Shown: piece after piece, positions 1 to 6,888 of the stretch
Layout of the letters: every line of letters begins with the position of its first letter
How positions within the stretch are numbered: the stretch's first letter is position 1
Assembly: GCA_002474345.1 (NCBI GenBank)
Contig: DKQD01000088.1
Location: 1-12,295, forward strand
DNA length: 12,295 nt
Direction of reading: 5' to 3'
Origin: Bacteriovoracaceae bacterium UBA7317
GTDB taxonomy: Bacteria > Bdellovibrionota > Bacteriovoracia > Bacteriovoracales > Bacteriovoracaceae
Made by a program: the position numbers and the translations under genes
Notes under the pieces: model-generated
Databases searched by the model: none
What the model saw: the letters and a program-made list of their open reading frames with translations, nothing else
Told to the model about the DNA's origin: nothing

Positions 1-466
1 TAGGTATTTCATTTAATTCAAGGGGTCTTGGAGTAAAGGATGGAGAAACTTTTTGTCCAGCAATATTTTTGCTTTTTATTGCCGATGGCCCAACACCATA
101 CTTATTAACTCTAGGGTCTGTTTGTCTTCCAGCATGACTTAGCTGGACCCAAAAGTGGTTGCCATTTGTTGTTCCACCTTTGGCTAAATCTTTTAATCGT
201 TTTAATTGCTCTTCATCTTGATTCCCATCAATAGCGATATTTCCAGGCCTTTCCAAATAGCGCCGGTCTACCTGAACATTTCCTGAAATGAGAAGGCCTG
301 CACCTCCTTCACTCCAGGCCTTGTAAAGCTTCAAGTGTTCGTCAGTTGCACGGTTGTATTCATCGGCAATACCCTCTGTCATTGCCGCTTTACATAACCT
401 GTTGGGAATAACAGCGCCGCAAGGAAGAGCAAGTGACTCCGCCAAGACATCATTATTTGTACTCAT
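1..466 (-). CDS. Old Yellow Enzyme-family NADH:flavin oxidoreductase, N-terminal part (partial)
   Basis: The first 155 codons are present and the 3' end lies beyond the left edge. I read this frame by hand because it has no stop inside the window. The start is ATG at 466 with a GGAG ribosome site 8 nt upstream. The N-terminal half of an FMN TIM barrel is recognisable: the 'PNRLCKAAMT' strand (about 21-30), where Thr30 sits at the place of the FMN-contacting Thr/Cys of the family, then 'GGAGLLISGNVQVD' (54-67) and 'WVQLSHAGRQ' (106-115), which matches the family's QLxHxGRQ motif. Such enzymes use NAD(P)H and FMN to reduce activated C=C bonds; longer relatives are 2,4-dienoyl-CoA reductases with an Fe-S domain. 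Without the C-terminus these cannot be told apart. It follows the hydrolase gene after 43 nt on the same strand, so the two are probably co-transcribed. Family assignment is firm; substrate is unknown. Confidence 0.9.
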   Translation of the reverse strand, partial: MSTNNDVLAESLALPCGAVIPNRLCKAAMTEGIADEYNRATDEHLKLYKAWSEGGAGLLISGNVQVDRRYLERPGNIAIDGNQDEEQLKRLKDLAKGGTTNGNHFWVQLSHAGRQTDPRVNKYGVGPSAIKSKNIAGQKVSPSFTPRPLELNEIP

Positions 467-509
467 ATGTAATTCACTCCACAAACTAAAATAAAGAGCT
501 CATCTAAAG

Positions 510-1520
510 CTACCACAGATTCCAACGGGTTCTTAAGTGTCTATTTTCCTTATAAATAGAAAGGATCATTTTTGCTAATTTGAGTGGCTTTTCAACATGC
601 GGTGCGTGGCCACAGTTTTTGACAAGGTCGTATTTGATAGCTGGGTTTATAGTTTGTAAATATTTTGGTGTTTCTGAGGGAAATAAAGTATCAAATTCAC
701 CCCACAGAAAATGAAAGGGTACATTTGTTTTTTCAAGTTCTTTATTTAAGAAGAAGCCCGTTTTTTCAAGTTCTAATAAATCGGAGTGGAAACCTTTAAG
801 GTTTGTTTCAATCATATGTTTATACCAAAATCTGTTTCTTATAAACTCGGCCAGTATCGCATCTGTTATAAAGCGGATGGGTTTAATTTCTTTATGAAAA
901 ATTCTTGTGAGATAATAATCGTAATCTTTTTGATCACTGACAAAAAAAAGGAATTTTCCATTGGCAAATTCTTCAAAAAAGGGGTTGTTTCCGGGGTTGT
1001 AGTAAAGGGCCGGCGAAACAGGAATGCATAATTTAACTAGGTCTGGGTAGAGAAAGGCGAGTTTACTAGCTATGGCCCCGCCTGCTGAATTACCAACAAT
1101 CCACAAAGGAGGCTCGGCAACCTCCTTTATAAAGCGCTCAAACCAACGAGCATAATGCTCTATTTGATAGGGGAGGGAATGATTTTTTATGGTTTTGCCG
1201 AAACCTGGTCCATCCGGGATGATGATATTAAATGTTTTTGCTAAATACCTGGCGGTTAAAAGGAAGCTTTCTTTTCTGTCGCTAAAGCCGTGGAGGTAGA
1301 GAAGCGTTTCACTATGATCCCGATCAATTTTTAAGTAGGGGATTGTGTATTCATCCATCCACCATTCACTTCCTTTGTAGTAGTGAGTAGTTGCTCCAAG
1401 TTTATTGGCCAAATTTTGATAAAAACGTTCAATAATTGAGTGGCCAATCCACTCTTTAAGAGAGGGTCCTTTTTCCATTAAAGATACTAATGAATCCATT
1501 ACTAATCGAGTCTGTTTCAA
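510..1520 (-). CDS. alpha/beta hydrolase
   Basis: A 336-residue alpha/beta-hydrolase-fold protein. Visible motifs in order are the oxyanion-hole segment 'LYLHGFSD' (74-81), the 'PDGPGFGKT' loop (102-110), the nucleophile elbow G-N-S-A-G with Ser145, the acid in 'GEFD' (Asp277) and the catalytic His305 in 'NCGHAPH'. The triad is therefore complete. A lid region of about 175-260 separates the nucleophile from the acid. No signal peptide is evident, so it is probably cytoplasmic. Family members cleave esters, thioesters or C-C bonds of ring-cleavage products; the meta-cleavage-product hydrolases share this layout, but the substrate cannot be assigned here. The frame opens at TTG (1520); the first ATG is seven codons later (1499). 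Neither has a convincing ribosome site, so the start is uncertain. The gene lies between the MaoC-type hydratase (205 nt upstream) and the flavin oxidoreductase (43 nt downstream), all on the minus strand. Confidence 0.9.
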   Translation of the reverse strand: MKQTRLVMDSLVSLMEKGPSLKEWIGHSIIERFYQNLANKLGATTHYYKGSEWWMDEYTIPYLKIDRDHSETLLYLHGFSDRKESFLLTARYLAKTFNIIIPDGPGFGKTIKNHSLPYQIEHYARWFERFIKEVAEPPLWIVGNSAGGAIASKLAFLYPDLVKLCIPVSPALYYNPGNNPFFEEFANGKFLFFVSDQKDYDYYLTRIFHKEIKPIRFITDAILAEFIRNRFWYKHMIETNLKGFHSDLLELEKTGFFLNKELEKTNVPFHFLWGEFDTLFPSETPKYLQTINPAIKYDLVKNCGHAPHVEKPLKLAKMILSIYKENRHLRTRWNLW

Positions 1521-1554
1521 AGCCTTTTTTCCGCTAATTTATTGCCCATCTTTA

Positions 1555-1583
1555 AGTTTGAGGCCATTCCATTTTTCTGTCAA
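1555..1583 (-). promoter_or_regulatory. possible promoter upstream of the alpha/beta hydrolase gene
   Basis: On the minus strand a perfect -35 hexamer TTGACA (1583-1578) is followed after 17 nt by CAAACT (1560-1555), which matches the -10 consensus at only three positions. It lies about 35 nt before the putative TTG start. The -35 is good and the -10 is poor, so this is tentative. Confidence 0.25.
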
Positions 1584-1725
1584 AAGGTGTTCTATGAGTT
1601 TTATTCTTCTTTCAAGAACTTACGGCCCAGGCATTTAAATAACAAAAAATTAAGGCTAAATTTATGACATGGGAAACCGCTTTAACTTGCCTTTTTTAAT
1701 TGGTCATGCTTTCAGTTTTAAGGGC

Positions 1726-2181
1726 TTAGAAGTAAAAAAGCGCTATAAACTCAGCAATGAAAGCTGGCTTGTCTTGATCCTCGACCTCCATTGTTGATTC
1801 CCCCGTTACTTTGTAACCCTTGGACCTCAAGTTTTCAACTTTTAGAACTTTCATTTTGAGTCTAACCCTTGATTGGCTTGGTACCGTAGTCAAAAAGCGT
1901 ACTTTGTTAAGTCCATAGTTAATTATTTGAGAAGCATCTTTGACTTTCCAAATCTTCTCACCAAGGTGGGTCATAAGAGAGAGGGTTAAAAAACCGTGAG
2001 CTATAGTCGACTTAGTTGGTAATTCTTTTTTTGCTTTTTCTTCATCTACGTGGATCCATTGATAGTCATCCGTCGCTTTGGCAAAGTCATTAATTCTCTC
2101 TTGGTCAATAATTATCCAGTCGGATAAGCCTAGCTCTTTATTTTCGTAATCGGGTAATTCATTTAAAGAGAGTGACAACAT
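1726..2181 (-). CDS. MaoC/NodN-type hotdog-fold (R)-specific enoyl-CoA hydratase
   Basis: A 151-residue single-hotdog MaoC-like dehydratase. The hydratase signature is visible as 'FAKATDDYQWIHVD', with catalytic Asp39 and His44 in the family's D-x4-H arrangement. It is followed by 'IAHGFLTLSL' (60-69), which closely matches the NodN/MaoC consensus, and 'NYGLNKVRF' (88-96). Such enzymes add water to trans-2-enoyl-CoA to give (R)-3-hydroxyacyl-CoA in the cytoplasm, feeding beta-oxidation variants or polyhydroxyalkanoate synthesis. I place the start at ATG 2181, because AGGGG lies 8 nt upstream; an in-frame TTG six codons earlier (2199) would lie before this site. The gene is divergent from the short-chain dehydrogenase, with 68 nt between starts, so one regulator could control both. 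Length is normal for the family. The assignment is strong; the chain-length preference is unknown. Confidence 0.9.
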   Translation of the reverse strand: MLSLSLNELPDYENKELGLSDWIIIDQERINDFAKATDDYQWIHVDEEKAKKELPTKSTIAHGFLTLSLMTHLGEKIWKVKDASQIINYGLNKVRFLTTVPSQSRVRLKMKVLKVENLRSKGYKVTGESTMEVEDQDKPAFIAEFIALFYF

Positions 2182-2249
2182 GTAATTGGCCCCTGACAAT
2201 AGAGTATTAATGATCTTTTTTTTTGTTTTTCATTTTAGAGGAGACCTTT

Positions 2250-3047
2250 ATGGATTTACAAGGAAAACGAATCGTTATTACGGGAGCCGGTGGCGGAATT
2301 GGTGAGGGTCTTGCCCTTGAGTTCAAAAAGAAAGGAGCCGCTTCCATTATTGTTGGAGACATAGATGGAGACAATGCTAACCGAGTTGCTTCTGAAGTTT
2401 CAGGCCTTGCGGTGACATTGGATGTGTCTAAAGAGGAAGAGGTAAAAGCTCTAGTGGATGAGGCAACCAAGGTTTATGGAGGAATTGATCTTTTTTGTTC
2501 TAATGCTGGAATTTTTGGTCAACCTGGTTTTATGAAAGTCTCTTACGAAAATTGGATGAACATTATAAACACGAATATTATGAGTCACACGTACTCAGTT
2601 AAGTATGCTCTTCCTTCCATGCTTGAAAATAAATCAGGCTATTTTCTTTTTACATCGTCTGCAGCTGGTCTTTTGAGTCAAATCGGTGCTGCTCCTTACA
2701 CAGTTACAAAACACGCTACAGTTGGTTTTGCTGAATGGGTTGCCATTACATATGGTCAAAGGGGAATTGGTGTATCATGCCTTTGTCCTCAAGCTGTTAA
2801 AACTAAAATGACAGAAAATGGAGCTGGCGTGGCCGGGGTAAATGGAATGATTAATCCTAAAGAGTGTGCAGAAAAAACGGTAGAAGGCCTTTTGAGTGAT
2901 CAGTTTTTAATTACTCCTCATGAAAAAGTAAGAAAGTATATTAAAAATAAGGCAGAAGACTACGACCAATGGATACTTGGAATGCAAAACCTTCAAGAAC
3001 ATTTCAAAGATTGGGTGAATGAAATAGAAGAGAGGGAATATCAGTAA
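2250..3047 (+). CDS. short-chain dehydrogenase/reductase (SDR), NAD-type
   Basis: A 265-residue classical SDR with a Rossmann fold. The sequence shows the cofactor motif TGAGGGIG (11-18), an acidic residue at the end of beta-2 (Asp37 in 'VGDID'), which in this family favours NAD(H) over NADP(H), the 'NAG' motif (85-87), catalytic Ser137 in 'FTSSAAG', and YTVTK with Tyr150 and Lys154. 'CPQAV' (179-183) takes the place of the usual PG motif after beta-6. The start is ATG 2250, with AGAGGAG (2237-2243) 6 nt upstream; an in-frame TTG at 2223 opens the frame earlier but precedes this site. The likely reaction is NAD-dependent oxidation of a secondary alcohol, possibly a 3-hydroxyacyl-CoA given the divergent MaoC-type hydratase, but that is inference from context. 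The dehydratase gene follows after 122 nt on the same strand. Confidence 0.92.
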   Translation: MDLQGKRIVITGAGGGIGEGLALEFKKKGAASIIVGDIDGDNANRVASEVSGLAVTLDVSKEEEVKALVDEATKVYGGIDLFCSNAGIFGQPGFMKVSYENWMNIINTNIMSHTYSVKYALPSMLENKSGYFLFTSSAAGLLSQIGAAPYTVTKHATVGFAEWVAITYGQRGIGVSCLCPQAVKTKMTENGAGVAGVNGMINPKECAEKTVEGLLSDQFLITPHEKVRKYIKNKAEDYDQWILGMQNLQEHFKDWVNEIEEREYQ

Positions 3048-3115
3048 TTTTTAAGAACCATTTTTTTTTAATATAAATAGATTCGCTTATGTGGGAAGCT
3101 TTAAACAAATTAAAA

Positions 3116-3144
3116 TTGCAACTTTTAAATATACTGATTGAAAT
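3116..3144 (+). promoter_or_regulatory. possible promoter before the 4-hydroxybutyryl-CoA dehydratase-like gene
   Basis: TTGCAA (3116-3121) and TGAAAT (3139-3144) are spaced 17 nt apart, each matching consensus at four of six positions. An alternative -10, TATACT (3130-3135), is a better hexamer but lacks a -35 at proper spacing. The surrounding 120 nt are very AT-rich, so chance matches are likely. Confidence 0.2.
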
Positions 3145-3169
3145 TTAAGTGAAAAAGGAGCTTCACTTT

Positions 3170-4729
3170 ATGGCAAATCATAAAAGAAAGATTGATCCAT
3201 CAAGAGACAATAAAAAAATAACCAATGGTAAAGAGTACCTCGATTCTTTAAGGGGTAGGGGGTTAGATGTTTACCTTTTTGGAGATAAAGTAGAAAATCC
3301 CGTTGATCACCCTATTATAAGGCCTTCAGCGAACGCTTTAGCTGAAACTTATGACCTCGGTGTTTCCAACCCGGAGCTTGCAACGGTTATTTCCCCTTAT
3401 ACAAAAGAGAGAGTGAGTCGTTTTCTTCATGTCTCCATGAGTGCTCATGAACTCGTATTACAAAATAAAATGCAAAGGCGTTTAGGACAACTTACAGGAA
3501 CTTGTTTTCAACGTTGTGTGGGAATGGATGCTTTCAACTCTCTTTTTTCTGTCACTTATGAAATGGATGAGGTCCTTAAAACTCATTATCATAAAAGGCT
3601 TATTTCTTTCTTAACTATGATGCATAAATTAAATGGTGTTGTTGGCGGAGCAATGACAGACGTAAAAGGAGACCGATCACTTTCACCTCATCAGCAAAAA
3701 GATAAAGACCTTTTTGTGCACGTTTCGAGAAGGACAAAAGAGGGAGTTTATATAAAAGGTGCCAAGGCCCATCAAACGGGAACTGTTAACTCTCATTGGA
3801 TGATTGTTATGCCGACAATGAGGCTAAAAAAGGAAGATCACGATTATGCGGTCATTGGAGCAGTTCCTGTAGATGCTGAAGGAATCACTTATGTTTGTGG
3901 AAGACAGTCCTGTGATACAAGGAGTATGGATGAGGGAACCATTGATGTAGGAAATGCTAAGTATGGCGGAAGTGAAGCTATGGTTCTCTTTGATGATGTT
4001 TTTATTCCTAATGAATTTATTTTTATGGACGGTGAGTACGACTATGCAGCTTTATTGGTGGAGCGTTTTACGACTTACCATAGAAGGAGTTATGTTTGTA
4101 AGAGTGGGGTCGGAGATGCTCTTATCGGAGCGGCAGCAGCTGTCAGTGAAATGAATGGAGTTCCTAAAGCTTCTCATATTCGGGATAAACTTGTCGAAAT
4201 GTCTCATCTTAATGAAACGATTTATGGAACCGGTATTGCTTCTTCCTATCAAGGTTATAAAACGAAGTCTGGTTGTTATATCTGTGATGATATGCTTTCA
4301 AATGTTTGTAAACATCATGTAACCCGCTTTCCTTTTGAAATTTCACGTCTCGCACAAGATCTGGCCGGAGGCTTTGTTTCTACGCTTCCTTCGGAAAAGG
4401 ATTTAAATCATCCTGAAATTGGTGGGCTTTTAAAAAAATACCTTAAGGGAAGTGAGACGTTTTCTGCAGAGGAAAGAATTAGAATATTGCGCTTAATTGA
4501 AAATATGACTATGGGAAGAAATGCTGTGGGTTATTTAACAGAAAGCATGCATGGAGCAGGCTCTCCTCAGGCGCAAAGAATTCAAATTCAAAGGTTAATG
4601 CAGGTTGAGTATAAAAAAAGGTTGGCCAGAGTTCTTGCAGGCCTTGATGTAGATAAAGAAGACACAAATGGGCTTGTTAATGAATTAGGACATTATTTTG
4701 AGCGCGTTTTTAAAGTTGAACCTAATTAA
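3170..4729 (+). CDS. 4-hydroxybutyryl-CoA dehydratase / HpaB-family flavin and [4Fe-4S] enzyme
   Basis: A 519-residue protein that closely resembles AbfD of Clostridium aminobutyricum (4-hydroxybutyryl-CoA dehydratase/vinylacetyl-CoA isomerase), as I remember that sequence. Shared blocks run throughout: 'CFQRCVGMDAFN' (112-123), 'GAMTD.KGDR' (160-169), 'KGAKAHQTG' (196-204), 'GRQSCDTR' (244-251), 'HLNET' (346-350), 'CKHHVTRFP' (380-388) and 'TESMHGAGSPQAQR' (457-470). AbfD binds FAD plus a [4Fe-4S] cluster through Cys99, Cys103, His292 and Cys299. The equivalents here are Cys112, Cys116, His304 and Cys310, so all ligand types are present, but the His-to-Cys spacing is one residue shorter. Tyr308 and Glu458 match the catalytic Tyr296 and Glu455. 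The start is ATG 3170, with AAGGAG 9 nt upstream; an in-frame GTG at 3149 precedes that site. Loss of the cluster ligands is what separates the HpaB monooxygenases, so dehydratase-type chemistry is more likely than aromatic hydroxylation. The true substrate is unproven. The C-terminus extends about 25 residues past the conserved core. Confidence 0.88.
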   Translation: MANHKRKIDPSRDNKKITNGKEYLDSLRGRGLDVYLFGDKVENPVDHPIIRPSANALAETYDLGVSNPELATVISPYTKERVSRFLHVSMSAHELVLQNKMQRRLGQLTGTCFQRCVGMDAFNSLFSVTYEMDEVLKTHYHKRLISFLTMMHKLNGVVGGAMTDVKGDRSLSPHQQKDKDLFVHVSRRTKEGVYIKGAKAHQTGTVNSHWMIVMPTMRLKKEDHDYAVIGAVPVDAEGITYVCGRQSCDTRSMDEGTIDVGNAKYGGSEAMVLFDDVFIPNEFIFMDGEYDYAALLVERFTTYHRRSYVCKSGVGDALIGAAAAVSEMNGVPKASHIRDKLVEMSHLNETIYGTGIASSYQGYKTKSGCYICDDMLSNVCKHHVTRFPFEISRLAQDLAGGFVSTLPSEKDLNHPEIGGLLKKYLKGSETFSAEERIRILRLIENMTMGRNAVGYLTESMHGAGSPQAQRIQIQRLMQVEYKKRLARVLAGLDVDKEDTNGLVNELGHYFERVFKVEPN

Positions 4730-4820
4730 AAACATCATTTTCTTACATGATGCTCTTCCTCCTTAAATTGTCATTGATTTTTCGGCTTTCTTTAATCCAC
4801 AATGAAATTTGGAGAAATTG

Positions 4821-5807
4821 ATGGGTTTTAAACAATTCAAGCTCGCTGCTTTGATGCTTTTTTCTATAATTTTTGTCGGCTGCATTGAGGAAAGAAACCT
4901 TTCTTTTAAAATTGCTGATGCTGAGAATCAGTATTTTTCTAAGTCTGGAAGGCTCTTCATTACGGGGGGCAGAAATATTTTTGAAGTGAAAAAAAACTCA
5001 TTGCAAGAATTTGTCAAAGTTGGGCCCTTATTTGATGGAAGTTGTTACGCTACGGGAATCGTGGAGTACAAAAAATTTTTATACGCCACTTGTACTTTCA
5101 TAACGAAGGCGCGTTTAAAAAAACTTATCAAAGAAAAAAGATGTCGTTTAAGAAACCGTCACTTGTTAAAATGCCTCAAAGGAAAATTTGCGCCTTCTTA
5201 CCTGTTAGCAGCTGAACTCAACAAAAAACCAAAGTTCCAGATTATATCTCCTTTAGACTCTTTCCTTTTTCCTAATGGATTGGCCGTCGACAAAGATGGT
5301 AATCTTTACAGTGCTGATTCTTTTTCAAAAATAATTTTTAAGATGAAAATTTCGTCTTTAAATCCTTATAAACTTGAAAAAAGTGAAGCTTGGTATAAAA
5401 CAAAACTTAGGTATCCAAATGGACTTAAAATAAAAAATAATAGCCTCTATATAACTGATTTTAACAACTTAAAAAAAGTGGAAATCACTGATGAGGGAAA
5501 TCCTGGAAAGTCGGTTGTCCTTTATAAATCAAGGCATTTTTTGGATGATTTTTCTTTTTATAAAAGAGGGATTTTATTGACTAATTTTTCCAAGGGTATC
5601 ATCACTCTTGTCAAAGGAAATGGAAAATTTGTAAATAGCCCGAAATTTAGAATGCGTCCTTCTTCCATTTTGCAAGGACGCTCCCCCCTTTTTAAAAGAA
5701 ATCAGTTCATTATTACCGATAAGGGATGGCCATATGACTTTGAATCTAATCAGGGTAATAGGTTAAAAGTGATAACGATTGATAAGTTTTTTATGGATGA
5801 GATATAA
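4821..5807 (+). CDS. lipoprotein with SMP-30/NHL-like beta-propeller
   Basis: A 328-residue predicted lipoprotein. The N-terminus is a signal peptide with Lys residues, a hydrophobic core and a lipobox ending 'FVGC', so Cys21 should be lipidated. At least two propeller-type repeats are readable: 'FPNGLAVDKDGNLYSADS' (150-167) and 'YPNGLKIKNNSLYITD' (198-213). The P-N-G-L-x-x-x-x-x-x-x-L-Y-x-x-D pattern is typical of SMP-30/gluconolactonase and NHL propellers. A basic, Cys-containing insertion lies around residues 90-125 (Cys91, Cys108, Cys118, plus Cys75 just before), which could form disulphides in the periplasm. The start is ATG 4821, with GGAG (4811-4814) 6 nt upstream; an in-frame TTG at 4809 overlaps that site and is rejected. 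No enzyme active site can be identified, so it may be a binding or scaffold protein rather than a lactonase. It has no close operon partner: 91 nt separate it from the gene before and 156 nt from the one after. Confidence 0.75.
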   Translation: MGFKQFKLAALMLFSIIFVGCIEERNLSFKIADAENQYFSKSGRLFITGGRNIFEVKKNSLQEFVKVGPLFDGSCYATGIVEYKKFLYATCTFITKARLKKLIKEKRCRLRNRHLLKCLKGKFAPSYLLAAELNKKPKFQIISPLDSFLFPNGLAVDKDGNLYSADSFSKIIFKMKISSLNPYKLEKSEAWYKTKLRYPNGLKIKNNSLYITDFNNLKKVEITDEGNPGKSVVLYKSRHFLDDFSFYKRGILLTNFSKGIITLVKGNGKFVNSPKFRMRPSSILQGRSPLFKRNQFIITDKGWPYDFESNQGNRLKVITIDKFFMDEI

Positions 5808-5963
5808 AAACAGACTAAACGTGTTTCAATTTCTGCTGACCTAAGTGCCCTAGGTAAAAATATTCATTTTTTTTTAAATGTGTTTAATTTTTTTACTTAT
5901 CGTTTCTTTCAATCGAAAAGTAACTCAATTCTCACCTCTTTCATCTAAATAAAGGAATGTTAG

Positions 5964-6887
5964 GTGTTTAAATATTTGTCGCTCTATTTAATTATTGGGG
6001 GCACCTTCTTTTTTGGAAGGCAGTTTCTTTTTGAAGATAATAAACTTAAAGAAAAAGTTTTTATCTCTAAAGAGAAGTTTCTAGAGCTTAAGAATAAATC
6101 TTATATTTCAGACTCAAAGGTTGATGCAGTTTTGTTTAAAAGACTTATTGAAGAAGAGATTACAAACGAAATACTTTTTAAAGAAGCAATTAATTTAAAA
6201 ATAAATGAGTCAGATTTATTAGTTCGAAATTGGTTAGTAAGAAATATGAAATTTCTTTTAAAAAGAGAAAATGAAGCAACTAAAGAAAAAATGAGTGATG
6301 AAAAGTATTTTAAGCAGGCTTTAAGTTTAGGTATAGATAGAAAAGATCAAGTTGTTAAAAGGATCTTGGTTAATAGGATGAAAGATATTCTTTCTTATAA
6401 AAGAGGAATTTTAAGCCCAAGTGTAAAGGAAATTAAAAATTATCAAATGAAGCACGTGAAGGATTTTAGTCATCCACCCCTATATGAGTTTGAACAAATT
6501 TTTTATAAAAGTTCTAAAAAAGCTCAATACAATTTGGAATTTCTAAAGAAAGAAGGACGAATCCATTCACACTCATCTCCTTTCCATTTAGGGAAAAAAA
6601 ATTCTCTATCTAAAATTGAAATAAATAAGAGTTTTGGAAAATTATTTTATGAAAATATGAAAGGCATAGCTGAAAAGAATGTTTGGGTTGGACCTATAAC
6701 TTCAAACTTTGGTTACCATCTTATAAAGTTAAAAGATATTAAGACAGGAAAACTTCATAATTTCGAGAGAGTAAAAGATAAAATAGAGCTTTTGATTATA
6801 GAAGAAAAGAAAAAGACGGTATTAAATGAGGAAATTGATAAATTATTTAAGAAATATGAAATCGTCTTACCTTTGGAAGAAGTTTAG
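5964..6887 (+). CDS. membrane-anchored parvulin-type peptidyl-prolyl cis-trans isomerase
   Basis: A 307-residue protein with an N-terminal membrane anchor (about residues 4-22), a charged helical region, and a C-terminal parvulin domain (about 173-260). The domain ends in 'GPITSNFGYHLIKL' (243-256), the characteristic rotamase-C motif shared with SurA and PrsA. It should face the periplasm and help fold envelope proteins. The helical region holds an internal duplication: residues 71-99 and 115-143 align without gaps at about 12 of 29 identities. The start is GTG 5964, with AAAGGA 7 nt upstream; the nearby ATG at 5957 reaches a stop within five codons. The HupE-type gene starts 1 nt after the stop codon, so the two are translationally linked. 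In my recollection this isomerase/HupE pair recurs in other proteobacteria, which suggests that it serves HupE or its partners. Confidence 0.85.
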   Translation: MFKYLSLYLIIGGTFFFGRQFLFEDNKLKEKVFISKEKFLELKNKSYISDSKVDAVLFKRLIEEEITNEILFKEAINLKINESDLLVRNWLVRNMKFLLKRENEATKEKMSDEKYFKQALSLGIDRKDQVVKRILVNRMKDILSYKRGILSPSVKEIKNYQMKHVKDFSHPPLYEFEQIFYKSSKKAQYNLEFLKKEGRIHSHSSPFHLGKKNSLSKIEINKSFGKLFYENMKGIAEKNVWVGPITSNFGYHLIKLKDIKTGKLHNFERVKDKIELLIIEEKKKTVLNEEIDKLFKKYEIVLPLEEV

Positions 6888-6888
6888 T

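Noticed and set aside
786..1031. An 81-codon frame on the plus strand opposite the alpha/beta hydrolase
   Set aside because: It lies inside a gene with a complete catalytic triad, has no recognisable motif, and is explained as the antisense of that gene.
3170..4729. Calling the AbfD-like protein a 4-hydroxyphenylacetate 3-monooxygenase
   Set aside because: Flavin monooxygenases of the HpaB family lack the Cys/Cys/His/Cys cluster ligands, and these are present here, so the dehydratase branch fits better.
4733..4752. Inverted repeat CATCAT/ATGATG after the dehydratase gene as a terminator
   Set aside because: The stem is only 6 bp with an 8-nt loop and no T tract follows, so it does not qualify as an intrinsic terminator.
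5839..5855. ACCTA/TAGGT hairpin after the lipoprotein gene as a terminator
   Set aside because: The stem is 5 bp and the next T run begins about 10 nt later, too far for a standard intrinsic terminator.
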